Below are positions 53,801-61,736 of a stretch of 64,000 nucleotides of DNA, piece by piece (the first letter of the stretch is position 1; each line of letters starts with the position of its first letter). Both the position numbers and the translations under genes were made by a program. Under the pieces are notes generated by a model that saw only the letters and a program-made list of their open reading frames with translations, was not told the DNA's origin and did no database searches. Source of the DNA: Adhaeretor mobilis (GTDB lineage: Bacteria > Planctomycetota > Planctomycetia > Pirellulales > Lacipirellulaceae); assembly GCF_007741515.1 (NCBI RefSeq), contig NZ_CP036263.1, positions 2,543,501 through 2,607,500 on the forward strand, read 5' to 3'.

Positions 53801-56143
53801 CATGACCGTAGCAACGGTCGTGTATATAAGGTTACTTTTGGCGAACCGGCTCCGATCGTTACGGATCTAAGCAAGAAGTTGGATCGCGAATTGGCCGAGT
53901 TAGTACTTAATGAGAACGATTGGTATGTTCGGCACTCCCGACGACTTTTGCAGGAGCGTTCCGCCGAGAGGGGCCTGAAGGCAGCTGCCCACCGGCGTCT
54001 GGTCGAGATTGCCACAACTCATGCAGACGAAACTCGCCGACTACGAGCGGCTTGGGTCCTTCATGCAACGGGCAGCTTAGAAACACATGTGGTCAGAAAT
54101 ATGTTTGCCGATGAGAGTGCCTACGTGCGAGCTTGGGCAATACAGCTCTCGTTGGATGGCGCAACAGCTGATGCAGACCTCTTAGAATGTTTCGCAAGGT
54201 TGGCCCGAGAAGACCACTCGCCGGTGGTCCGACTCTACTTGGCTTCGGCTCTACAGAAGATCGCTTATGAAAATCGCTGGACGATTCTAGAAGCCTTGGT
54301 AACTCATCAGGAAGATGCTACAGATCATAATTTGCCATTAATGTATTGGTACGCCGCGGAACCTCTTGCAGAAGTGGACCTGACGCGGTCCCTTGAGTTT
54401 GGGCTTTCGTGTGGTAATTCAATTCCAATGCTTCGCGACTTCATGCTGCGTCGCATCGCTAAATTGGCTTCGCCGGAGTCTCTGGCTACTCTTGTCAACG
54501 CCTTGGGTAAGTCACAGACAGATAACGAACGACTTTCCCTTTTAGCCGCAATTCGAGATGCCTTGAAAGGGCACCGTCGAGTCGAGTCACCTGCGTCGTG
54601 GTCTGGTGTTTATGCAAAGCTGGCTAATGCCAGCCAAGATGTGCGCACTCAAGCAACTTTTCTCGGTGCGAGCTTCGGAGATTCGGTCGCGCTATCAGCG
54701 CTTCGGAAGTTGATCCGCACAAACAGCTCAGATATCAATGATCGGCGCGAAGCTCTTGAAACGCTGCTGGAGATAAAAGACCCTCAACTTGTTGACACTC
54801 TCCAACAGATGCTTTTGGAACCGACGCTGCGCGATCTAGCACTCACAGGCTTGGCTGCCTACAGCGATCCTGCAACACCGACAGCGGTGCTTGCGGTCTA
54901 CGATTCGTTCTCGCCCAGTGAAAAAAGGCAAGCTTTAGCTGCGCTTGCCTCCCGTTCCTCGTATGGCAACGAATTACTTCAAGCAGTGGCCGATGGGATT
55001 GTACCGAGCACTGACATGTCTGCCGACTTAGTTCGGCAACTTCACAGTTTAGGAGATGAGAAGCTTAGTACTCTCTTAAATGATCTTTGGGGTACGGTTC
55101 GCAGCACGGCCAAGGACAAGACAGAGCAGATCAAAGCGTATCATGAACTTCTCAACAGCCCAGCGGCAGCCGATGCTGACCCTGAATTAGGACGAGCTAT
55201 TTTTGCCAAGACCTGCCAGCAGTGTCACACTCTTTATGGAGTGGGTGAAACCATCGGCCCCGATCTCACAGGCTCGAATCGATCGAACCTCGACTATCTG
55301 CTGTCGAACATTGTCGATCCAAGTGCGGTGATTTCGAAAGAATATCAGAATACGGTGATCCTGACTGATGGTGGACGAGTGCTCACTGGCATTGTGTCTG
55401 CTGAGGACGACCAAGCAATCACCTTCCGCACCACAACCGAAACTCTTGTGCTTTCCAAAGAGGAGATCGAAGAACGGACACTTAGCGAGTTGTCGATGAT
55501 GCCTGACAACCAACTGAAGCAGTTTTCTCCGCATGAAGTGCTCTCACTCGTTGCTTATCTTAGAGGACGACTGCAAGTGCCACTCTTGGCGACTAAGGAC
55601 AACGCGAGCATGCTATTCAACGGTCGTGACCTTACAAACTGGAAAGGCGACAGCAATCTTTGGTCGGTCGAGGACGGAGAGATTGTTGGACGAACGACGG
55701 GCCTCGAAGAGAACTCTTTTCTAATTAGTGAGCTCACCGCAGAAGATTTCGAACTATCGCTAGAAGTGATGCTCAAAGAAAACGCAGGCAACAGTGGGAT
55801 CCAGTTTCGAAGCCGCCAGCGCAAAGGATTCAAAGAAATGCACGGATACCAGGCGGACATCGGCCCCGGATGGTGGGGAAAGCTCTACGAAGAGCATGGC
55901 CGCGAGTTGCTCTGGGAAGAATCTGGAGAAGAGTTCGCGCAAAGTGGCCGTTGGAACAGCTACAAGATTCGTGCTGTGGGAAGTCGAATTCAGACTTGGC
56001 TGAACGGTCAACTTTGCGTTGATCTTGACGACCCGACCGGCGCCCGTAGGGGTGTCTTTGCTCTACAGATTCACTCGGGAGGGCAGACGGAAGTGAGGTT
56101 CAAAAATCTCCGCCTCGAAATCTCAAGCGGGGGCTCTGACTGA
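50876..56143 (+). CDS. Giant secreted FG-GAP / PVC-haem dehydrogenase / DUF1080 protein
   Basis: 1755 aa. Signal peptide (1-25). FG-GAP/VCBS-like repeats with DLNRDGHVD, DINGDQWLD, DVNGDGKAD and DLDGDGDND calcium loops (about 40-400). A beta-sandwich linker follows (about 440-590), then a PVC-type membrane-bound dehydrogenase domain (about 630-1000; LPEGFHVAPFASEPDV, GPDGWLYGCHGVFTHS) and HEAT-like repeats (about 1000-1420). A cytochrome-c haem site CQQCH lies at Cys1447-His1451, with CQQCHTLYGVGETIGPDLTG and SVDP-like segments. A C-terminal DUF1080 domain (from about 1577: MLFNGRDLTNWKG ... NSGIQFRSR) is present. The parts are usually separate genes; here they form one periplasmic or surface protein, perhaps oxidising a sugar and passing electrons to the haem. 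Confidence 0.9.
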   Translation: MIVMNMWRTLACVLLFLSMAPVSLAEPTYQLHSFQRLQLTDQFYCEGASAADLNRDGHVDIISGPYWYAGPDFTERKEYYAAKPFSIDGYSDNFFTFTFDINGDQWLDILLIGFPGKEAYWYENPRGGSDHWTRHLAFASVDNESPSFVDLTGDGKPELVFHTAGRFGYAEIPTNDPKEVWEFQPISPDRGYDRFNHGLGVGDVNGDGKADLLEKAGWWEQPSLISGSEWTFHEVPFAADGGAQMLVSDLDGDGDNDVVTSKSAHGYGLAWFENVCQDGVCEFVEHPIMGEHPHENDYGVVFSQLHALALTDIDGDGVKDIVTGKRFWAHQGHDPGGHDPAVSYWFKTVREQGKVQFVPYLIDSNSGVGTQLVVKDVNGDQWLDLVVGNKKGTFALLHHTKEVDLKEWNESQPVPLEDNEHTAANESDRSEDGIVARNVEGHPLNLDFEKGDSRDWIASGPAFKGQPIWGDTVHARRPTSISGHQGDRWIGTFEVEGDAPTGTMKSTSFPVSHQYAAFYVGGGSSHLTRVEIVRQDTEEIIFVASGRNSEQMRPVTIDLREQQGQEIFIRIVDESSGPWGHINFDHFRFYQYKPQISVLEQQQILPLDEYPHAGLPALRAAQEMILPEGFHVAPFASEPDVKQPIAMALDDRGRIWIAEAYEYPQRVEEGSGRDRILILEDTDGDGRLDTRKVFAEGLNLVSGLEVGFGGVWVGAAPYLLFIPDRNGDDLPDAKPQVLLDGWGYQDTHETLNSFIWGPDGWLYGCHGVFTHSRVGKPGTRDNGRTPLNAGIWRYHPTRHEFEIFAHGTSNPWGVDFDDHGQAVSTVCVIPHLFHIIQGARYHRQAGEHFNKHTYDDIKTIADHFHYLGNTPHSGNEKSDSNGGGHAHAGAMIYLGGAWPQRYRSQIMMNNIHGQRLNADILSPRGSGLVGSHGDDFLLTQDRASQMLAMRYGPDGQVYVIDWYDMQACHDGNASAHDRSNGRVYKVTFGEPAPIVTDLSKKLDRELAELVLNENDWYVRHSRRLLQERSAERGLKAAAHRRLVEIATTHADETRRLRAAWVLHATGSLETHVVRNMFADESAYVRAWAIQLSLDGATADADLLECFARLAREDHSPVVRLYLASALQKIAYENRWTILEALVTHQEDATDHNLPLMYWYAAEPLAEVDLTRSLEFGLSCGNSIPMLRDFMLRRIAKLASPESLATLVNALGKSQTDNERLSLLAAIRDALKGHRRVESPASWSGVYAKLANASQDVRTQATFLGASFGDSVALSALRKLIRTNSSDINDRREALETLLEIKDPQLVDTLQQMLLEPTLRDLALTGLAAYSDPATPTAVLAVYDSFSPSEKRQALAALASRSSYGNELLQAVADGIVPSTDMSADLVRQLHSLGDEKLSTLLNDLWGTVRSTAKDKTEQIKAYHELLNSPAAADADPELGRAIFAKTCQQCHTLYGVGETIGPDLTGSNRSNLDYLLSNIVDPSAVISKEYQNTVILTDGGRVLTGIVSAEDDQAITFRTTTETLVLSKEEIEERTLSELSMMPDNQLKQFSPHEVLSLVAYLRGRLQVPLLATKDNASMLFNGRDLTNWKGDSNLWSVEDGEIVGRTTGLEENSFLISELTAEDFELSLEVMLKENAGNSGIQFRSRQRKGFKEMHGYQADIGPGWWGKLYEEHGRELLWEESGEEFAQSGRWNSYKIRAVGSRIQTWLNGQLCVDLDDPTGARRGVFALQIHSGGQTEVRFKNLRLEISSGGSD

Positions 56144-57034
56144 AGGCTAGAGTAAAACTGCGACGACCTCGAGGTTATGAGCCGTTAGATCTCAAGCTAC
56201 TGAAACCACTGTAATTGCAGGGCGAAATAGAAATTATTTCCTCGTTTGTACTGTTGCTATCGCGTTCAATTAGCTTGTCATGCAGAAAATCGCTTCTGCT
56301 CTTGACTGAATGGTTGCCCTGCATCGCATGCATACCACGAAAATTGTCATGGTAAAGAGTTGGCTGAACTACGGTTGCTTTATCGATTTGTGACCGAGAT
56401 TTGACAAGCCTCGTAGCGTCTCGGAAAGTCTCAATTCATAAATCCTCACGCAGCGAGCCGTTCGCAGTGCCTGAGCACTCCACCAAGTCGAGTCTTGCAG
56501 ACGACCTGCTCGTCAAAGCCGAGCGGCTCATGGACATCGGATCAAGAACCCGTGAGCGGACGATTGTCTTTGCGCTGATGCGGTCAACTTTCGTTATCAA
56601 AATCGGAGAATTAGAAACGATGTGGTCGATGTGCCTCAGCCCAAAGGTAATAGATTGGTTCCAGCATTCGTAGCGCAGCGAGCTAATCCACCTTGCGACG
56701 TAGGCGTTTTGGTTAGCCTTTCGAATTCGCGCAGGCGCCATCCCTCTCACTTATTGGAAACCCATTAGTGTGTAGAGATGCTCCGGCGCGAGGTAAGAAG
56801 TTAGCGGCTTGCTTGTCATGGCGAGACCCTCGCTGATGCGGGTGTTTTCAAAACCTGTACCGTACAGGTTTTGAATTCATGAAAACTTGCGAGTACCTCT
56901 ATAACCCAAGAAACAACGCACTTATCTGCAATGGTTTGGAATTACTGCAAATGACGCTAGCTTGGTATTATTCCCCGTGTTCTCGAGGGTTTTACGCTGG
57001 CATGGGTAGCGCCTCATAACCTCAAGGTCGTCGG
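56144..57034. other. Long non-coding region with palindrome
   Basis: About 890 bp without a convincing gene. Short open frames on both strands lack recognisable motifs. The only notable structure is the 29-bp palindrome at 56847-56875. The region precedes a fragment of a respiratory-complex gene and may be debris from rearrangement. Confidence 0.5.
56847..56875. promoter_or_regulatory. 29-bp perfect palindrome
   Basis: Arms TTCAAAACCTGTAC and its exact complement surround a single central C. Such perfect, 1-nt-centred symmetry fits a dimeric repressor operator or a cruciform/hairpin such as an IS end. No T-run follows, and no intact gene starts within 400 bp, so the target is unknown. Confidence 0.55.
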
Positions 57035-57297
57035 GCCGCGACAATTGTGTTGGCCATCGTAGTGCGAAACAGTGGCCTGCTGCGAGGGCTGTTTACCGAC
57101 GACCACCTGCACGACCTTGGGAAACTGCTTCTCGGCTTTAGCTGCTTTTGGATATACATCTGGTTCAGCCAATACATGCTGATCTGGTACACGAACATGC
57201 CTGAAGAAACGTCCTATTACCTCTTGAGAACTAGCGGGCCCTGGGGACCGATCATGGTCGTCAATATCCTACTCAACTGGGTTGTGCCGTTCTTTAT
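57035..57297 (+). pseudogene. ActF-like quinol:cytochrome c oxidoreductase subunit fragment
   Basis: The frame reads RNSGLLRGLFTDDHLHDLGK, LLLGFSCFWIYIWFSQYMLIW, YTNMPEETSYYLLRTSGPWG and IMVVNILLNWVVPFF. This is the pattern of the quinone-binding membrane subunit of alternative complex III (ActF/ActC-like). Only this part is present: the 5' end is missing and the 3' end stops after VVPFF where the IS66-type left end begins. A GTG at 57047 is the nearest start, but it lies inside the family homology. Confidence 0.8.
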
Positions 57298-57377
57298 GTG
57301 TCCGTTCCGCTAAACACATCTTCTTGCTGAGCGGGTGAAGCGTCAAGCTGCTGGTTTTCTCACCGCGGAGAGCAGCG

Positions 57378-57713
57378 ATGGCGAACAAGCAACGAGACCC
57401 CGTGAAAGAGGCGGCCTGGCGAAAGGCTCTGCATCAGTTTGCTGCGAGCGGGCTGAGTGTCCGTGAGTTCTGTAGACGCGAGCAACTCGCAGAATCGGCC
57501 TTCTACGCTTGGCGGCGAACGATCAGTGACCGCGACAAGAATGTCGACACTCAGCCTGCCTTCGTGCCAGCCGTGATCAACGGCGCTGCTGACCGGGATG
57601 AACCGCTTGTTCTAATGCTGGGGAGTGGCCTGGAACTGCAACTACCGCAATCGCTTCCTACCGAGCGGGTGGCTCAACTCGTGCAGGCGTTGCAATCGCG
57701 AGGCGGGTCATGA
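57378..57713 (+). CDS. tnpA: IS66-family accessory protein TnpA
   Basis: 111-aa helix-turn-helix protein (EAAWRKALHQFAASGLSVRE, FCRREQLAESAFYAWRR), the IS66 TnpA type. Its stop overlaps the tnpB start by 4 bp (ATGA), so the two are translationally coupled. Likely needed with TnpB for transposition. Confidence 0.9.
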   Translation: MANKQRDPVKEAAWRKALHQFAASGLSVREFCRREQLAESAFYAWRRTISDRDKNVDTQPAFVPAVINGAADRDEPLVLMLGSGLELQLPQSLPTERVAQLVQALQSRGGS

Positions 57714-58039
57714 TTGCCACCGACCTTCAGAACGTGCAGGTTTGGATCGCCACCACGCCGGTTGACATGCGCAAGTCGTTTGATGGTCTGGCAGAAGTCG
57801 TTCGTAGCTTTCCCGGTCACGATCCACTGTCGGGCAGCCTGTTCGTGTTTCGTAATAAGGGCGGGCACTTGGTGAAAGTCTTGTGGTGGGACCACGATGG
57901 TCTCGCGATCTACTACAAGCGGCTTGAGCGGGGTGAATTTCAATTCCCACGTACCGGCAAGCCGGTGATCGAGATCAGCCCGGAGCAGTTGTTGCGGTTA
58001 CTCTCGGGTCTCAACGTGAAGGCCCCGAAAGTCGCGTAA
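57710..58039 (+). CDS. tnpB: IS66-family accessory protein TnpB
   Basis: 109-aa protein of the IS66 Orf2 type: VWIATTPVDMRKSFDGLAEV, LFVFRNKGGHLVKVLWWDHDG and YYKRLERGEFQFP. Overlaps tnpA by 4 bp; 53 bp separate it from tnpC. Intact. Confidence 0.96.
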   Translation: MIATDLQNVQVWIATTPVDMRKSFDGLAEVVRSFPGHDPLSGSLFVFRNKGGHLVKVLWWDHDGLAIYYKRLERGEFQFPRTGKPVIEISPEQLLRLLSGLNVKAPKVA

Positions 58040-58092
58040 ATTTTCGCCACCTGGGATGGCGCGATCTGCTCGCAACTATTACAACAGGAAGC

Positions 58093-59679
58093 ATGACGCA
58101 AACCGATGAATTGCCGAACGATGTTGAAGTGCTGAAGCGAATCATCGTCGAGCTTCAAGAGCAGTCGGCGGCGGAGATTGAACGCTTCAAGGCGGAGCAG
58201 CAAGCGGCAATCGACGAAGCCGTGAAAGCTGCGGTCGCCGCGATCCTGCGTCGCTACTACGGCCCTCGCAGCGAGAAGTTCGACCCGCGGCAGCTCTTCC
58301 TGTTCGGTCAGCAAGTGGTCGACTCGCCACTCGATGCTGCGAGTATCAAGGAAGAATCAGGCGAGCCGCTCACGACGCGGCGACCGCGTCACAAGCACGG
58401 GCGTCAGCAGTTGCCCGACCATCTCGAACGCATCGAGGTCGAGCACGACCTTGATGATAAGGCGTGCCCCGCGTGCGGCAACGAACGCTGCCGGATTGGG
58501 GCCGAGGTCTCGGAGCAGCTCGAATACTTCCCGGCTAGCTTCAAGGTCCTGCGGCACGTGCGTCACAAGTACGCCTGTGCCAAGTGCGACCACGACGGCT
58601 ACAACCCGAATATCGAAACGGCGAAGAAGCCGCAGCAGCCAATCGACAAGGGCCTGCCCGGACCGAGCCTGCTGGCACACGTGATCACCAGCAAGCTGGG
58701 CGATCATCTGCCCCTCTATCGACTGAAACGCATCTTCGAGCGGCAGAAGGTCCACGTTGCCCGCAGTACGATGTGTGCCTGGATGCGATGTGCCGGGGAG
58801 CTTGTGACTCCACTCGTCGAGTTGATGATCGAGCGAGTTCGCCAGTCGAAAGTTATTCACACCGACGACACGGTCGTGCCGATCCAGTCACCCGGAGCGA
58901 AACAGTGTCGCAAGGGCCGCATCTGGTGCTATTGGGGCGACGAGGCCAACCCGTACATCGTCTACGACTACACGCCTAGTCGCTCACGCGATGGCCCGGC
59001 GAAGTGGCTGGCAGGATACTCAGGCTACTTGCAAGCGGACGCCTACGGTGGTTACGACCGCATCTATCATTCGCAGAACGTGACGGAAGTTGCGTGCTGG
59101 GCGCATGCACGCAGGAAGTTTTACGATGCGCAGGACTCCGACGAAGAGCGGGCTGTGCAGATGCTCGCGCTCATCGCCGAGTTGTACGCCGTCGAGCGTG
59201 AAGTGAAGGACGCTGACGACGCGACACGTTTAGCTCTGCGCCAAGAGTGTAGTGTGCCGGTGCTCGACCGCACCAAGACTTGGCTCGACAACGAGCAAGA
59301 GCTCGTGCTACCACGTAGTCCGATGGCCAAAGCGATCACCTACGCGCAGAACCAGTGGCAAGCACTCACCACGTACACCACGCAAGGTTACCTCAACATC
59401 GACAACAACGCCAGCGAGCGGACGCTCAAGCGCGTCGCCATTGGGCGCAAGAATTGGCTCTTCGCGGGTAACGACGCGGCCGCTGAGAACCACGCCAGGC
59501 TCTGGTCGCTGATCGTTAGCTGCGAACAGCACAAAGTCGATCCACAGCGCTACCTCACCGGTGTCTTGGCCAAGATCGGTACAATGCACAACGGCGACTT
59601 GAAACAGTTCCTGCCGGACGAGTGGAAACGTGAGGACGCAGCGGAGCCGATGACACATCACGAAGAGGCGAACTCCTGA
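58093..59679 (+). CDS. tnpC: IS66-family transposase TnpC
   Basis: 528 aa. N-terminal coiled region, a zinc-binding CPACGNERC / CAKCDHDGYN region, then the DDE core: VIHTDDTVVPIQ (first Asp), YLQADAYGGYDRIY (second Asp), ACWAHARRKFYD, and NIDNNASERTLKRVAIGRKNW (Glu). Full length. Its 3' end converges with and overlaps by 22 bp the immunity-like gene on the other strand. Confidence 0.96.
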   Translation: MTQTDELPNDVEVLKRIIVELQEQSAAEIERFKAEQQAAIDEAVKAAVAAILRRYYGPRSEKFDPRQLFLFGQQVVDSPLDAASIKEESGEPLTTRRPRHKHGRQQLPDHLERIEVEHDLDDKACPACGNERCRIGAEVSEQLEYFPASFKVLRHVRHKYACAKCDHDGYNPNIETAKKPQQPIDKGLPGPSLLAHVITSKLGDHLPLYRLKRIFERQKVHVARSTMCAWMRCAGELVTPLVELMIERVRQSKVIHTDDTVVPIQSPGAKQCRKGRIWCYWGDEANPYIVYDYTPSRSRDGPAKWLAGYSGYLQADAYGGYDRIYHSQNVTEVACWAHARRKFYDAQDSDEERAVQMLALIAELYAVEREVKDADDATRLALRQECSVPVLDRTKTWLDNEQELVLPRSPMAKAITYAQNQWQALTTYTTQGYLNIDNNASERTLKRVAIGRKNWLFAGNDAAAENHARLWSLIVSCEQHKVDPQRYLTGVLAKIGTMHNGDLKQFLPDEWKREDAAEPMTHHEEANS

Positions 59680-59894
59680 GCACGTTTTCGCAGTTCCGCT
59701 TCGGGAATGTAAAACTCTTCTCCCTCTTGCATCGTGAAGATGTCAGTAAGAGCTTCTCTGACGGCAGGCGAGCATTCGGCGTTGTGCGTGTTGAAAAACA
59801 CGCGGTCCGCCCATCGAGCAATCCGTAATGGATCGTAACCCTGGTCGAGTTCCGCCAGCAACTCAGTGCCAAATTGTTGATCAGTGTATGTCAT
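59658..59894 (-). CDS. Small immunity-like protein
   Basis: 78 aa, ATG 59894 overlapping the stop of the toxin-tip frame (ATGA). The open frame runs from 60038, but that part is antisense to the toxin tip. The product is small, acidic and helical (LLAELDQGYDPLRIARWADR, SPAVREALTDIFTMQEGEEF). This resembles the small immunity proteins encoded directly after polymorphic-toxin C-terminal domains. The 3' end overlaps tnpC by 22 bp, so its last residues might be altered by the element. Function inferred from position only. Confidence 0.65.
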   Translation of the reverse strand: MTYTDQQFGTELLAELDQGYDPLRIARWADRVFFNTHNAECSPAVREALTDIFTMQEGEEFYIPEAELRKRAQEFASS

Positions 59895-60237
59895 TGCCCC
59901 AGTTCGCTCCCCGTCGGTGGATAATGTGGGCCGATGATCTGCTGGCCATTGATCATCTTGGGATGCACACGAGTCACGTTGCCCGTGTGATCGTAGCTCT
60001 CCGCCCAAGAACGAACGCGTCCAGTAGCCGGGTCCCACTCAGTCACATACGCATTGCCACGAGTTGGACCTTGCGTCCTCGGCGCGCGCTCTGCGTTATA
60101 GTAGCGTACTCGCCCGTCGGGGAGTTGGCGAATACGAACGGCTTCTCGTTGCGCTTTCTGTAAAGCTCCCAGCTTCGAATTGAGGGCTGCTCCGGCGTTG
60201 ACGCTGCTAACAGGAGTGCCATTCGCGGAACGGACAC
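59891..60237 (-). pseudogene. Polymorphic-toxin C-terminal tip, no N-terminus
   Basis: About 115 codons read openly on the minus strand from the candidate IS end to a stop at 59891: ALQKAQREAVRIRQLPDG, RYYNAERAPRTQGPTRGNAY, VTEWDPATGRVRSWAESYDH, TGNVTRVHPKMINGQQIIG and HYPPTGSELGQ. The SYDHTGNV.RVHPK ... HYPPTG.EL pattern is one I know from C-terminal tips of Rhs/haemagglutinin-type toxins; the exact toxin family is not assigned. There is no start codon, export signal or repeat region. A TGA in the same frame lies just outside the candidate IS end. Confidence 0.65.
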
Positions 60238-60407
60238 GTCAATTTTGAGCGACAGATTGTCCAGAGCGACCGTACTGTCGTACTCCATGCGGAGGTTTGA
60301 CTTGAGTCATGGATAAGTGCTCAGCTTTTAGTCAGGCAAATGTTCATTCTTAATCCCCCTATCAGGAGAGCGCTGCTAGCGCATTCGAAATGCCTGTGGG
60401 CGTCGCA

Positions 60408-61736
60408 TCAGTCACTCAATTGAGGCGCGTCAAGATCCTTCAGGTAAAGCAGGCCTTCTGGTACCCAAGTCTGCGGTTTTGACCATAGCTTGGGATTGTA
60501 GTAAGCAGTTCCTGTTGTGCGTTCTAACTTTGCCAACTTCTTGGGATCGCCGAGCTCCTGGAGCATCGGATCCTTGGGATTAAACCGATTCATCAGATAT
60601 ATGCCATCTACGCCCGCTTGCCAGGCGTTGTAGGCTTCGCCCCGCCAGACTCTGATGTCTGCCTTGCTTTCAGGGTTTCTATTTGCTTCAATCCGACGTA
60701 TCGCGAAACACGCATAGACCGGCACGTCGTATTTCTTGCCGGTAGCTACCAGGTTCTCCCACGGCTCCAGCTTGAAATAGCCAGCGCCGGTGACGATATC
60801 AACCAGCCCCTCCTCTAACCATTTCGGCACGTCGAGCCCCATGGCCTTGCAATAGTCCATCGAATCAGGAATTCTGATCGCGATCAGTAGCGGCCGCCCG
60901 CGTTCCATCCCGACTTGAGTGGCCATCGAATTGATCCGACGTAGCAGCCCCGTCATCATGTCTAACTTTTCCTGTGGCGTCGGCTGACCTTTCAGAGGCT
61001 CGGTAAAGAAGGCCGGATGTCGGAAGAAGTCGAGCTCAATTCCATCGACGTCGTAGTTGCAGCAGACCTCTTCGATGACTTGGAAGACTCGATCGCGGAC
61101 TTCTGGCTGGTCATATCGCATCATGGACCAACTCTTTGCTCCGCGTTCGAAGTCCTTAGGAAGGCCCCCTTCCTCTGTGCCCATCAGCAGTTGAGGATTC
61201 TCGCGCTTCCAATCCGTTACGAGGTACTCCCAGCGGGAACTAGAGTCGTGCCGATCATTCATCCGCATCGACCAAAAGACCTCGCGGTCGTTTTGCTTGC
61301 ACCAATCGACGACAATCTCCAGAGAGTCGGTGTCCATCTCATTGAATGCTGCCACCCATCCCTTGCCAGGCACGTCGGCGTGATCACCGACTCCCATTTG
61401 TTCTGCAATACGGCTCCGATGGGTGTAATGCATAGGTACGCCCGTGCAGTAAAAGATGCTATCGACTTGCGCGTCCGTCAGCGCGGAAGTCCGCGAAGCC
61501 AGAAAATCCTCGGGGGTGTACGGAGGCTTCGCCTTGTCATTGCCATCGTTATTCACGATAATTCTGCGGCGGCGGAATCGCGCAACGCGTCTTGCCGCAC
61601 GGTATTCCTCCCTACTCATTGATTCTCGTTCGACTACTGGCTCTGCCGCTTGCTGCGCGATTGCCGTCGAACTTCCGAGGATTGCCGCGCCAACTACCAA
61701 CGCTATCGCCCAACATCTTTGTATGATTCTCATCAT
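60408..61736 (-). CDS. Secreted glycosidase-like TIM-barrel protein
   Basis: 442 aa. Signal peptide (RCWAIALVVGAAILGSSTAIAQ), then a barrel-type domain with VDWCKQNDREVFWSMRMND, YDVDGIELDFFRHP (acidic pair at a strand end, as in catalytic sites of retaining glycosidases) and AWQAGVDGIYLMNRF. It resembles the glycosyl-hydrolase-like GHL10-type families, whose specificity is often unknown. Probably exported and active on polysaccharide. It lies 270 bp downstream of the NAL-type lyase gene on the same strand. Confidence 0.8.
   Translation of the reverse strand: MMRIIQRCWAIALVVGAAILGSSTAIAQQAAEPVVERESMSREEYRAARRVARFRRRRIIVNNDGNDKAKPPYTPEDFLASRTSALTDAQVDSIFYCTGVPMHYTHRSRIAEQMGVGDHADVPGKGWVAAFNEMDTDSLEIVVDWCKQNDREVFWSMRMNDRHDSSSRWEYLVTDWKRENPQLLMGTEEGGLPKDFERGAKSWSMMRYDQPEVRDRVFQVIEEVCCNYDVDGIELDFFRHPAFFTEPLKGQPTPQEKLDMMTGLLRRINSMATQVGMERGRPLLIAIRIPDSMDYCKAMGLDVPKWLEEGLVDIVTGAGYFKLEPWENLVATGKKYDVPVYACFAIRRIEANRNPESKADIRVWRGEAYNAWQAGVDGIYLMNRFNPKDPMLQELGDPKKLAKLERTTGTAYYNPKLWSKPQTWVPEGLLYLKDLDAPQLSD

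Larger units (their letters stand above)
57298..60237 (+). mobile_element. IS66-type element, possibly with toxin-immunity passenger
   Basis: The element begins where ActF-like homology stops. GTGTCCGTTCCGC at 57298-57310 is matched by its exact complement at 60225-60237, the candidate right end. Inside are tnpA, tnpB and tnpC on the + strand and a toxin-tip/immunity pair on the - strand, which overlaps the tnpC 3' end by 22 bp. No 8-bp target duplication is visible, so the left or right boundary may have suffered a deletion. If the right end is not at 60237, the core IS66 element ends near 59680. Confidence 0.5.

Noticed and set aside
56401..56750. Overlapping 90-aa (+) and 104-aa (-) frames
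   Set aside because: Neither shows a known motif, a good ribosome site or a coding-like composition; treated as non-coding.
57290..60246. Target-site duplication around the proposed IS66 unit
   Set aside because: The 8 bases on each side (TTCTTTAT and GTCAATTT) do not match, so a clean insertion cannot be claimed.
60043..60288. 81-aa minus-strand frame across the toxin tip
   Set aside because: It is a shifted frame of the toxin-tip region; the toxin motifs are in another frame.
61017..61622. 201-aa open frame on the + strand
   Set aside because: It is antisense to the glycosidase-like gene, has no recognisable motif and mirrors that gene's codons.
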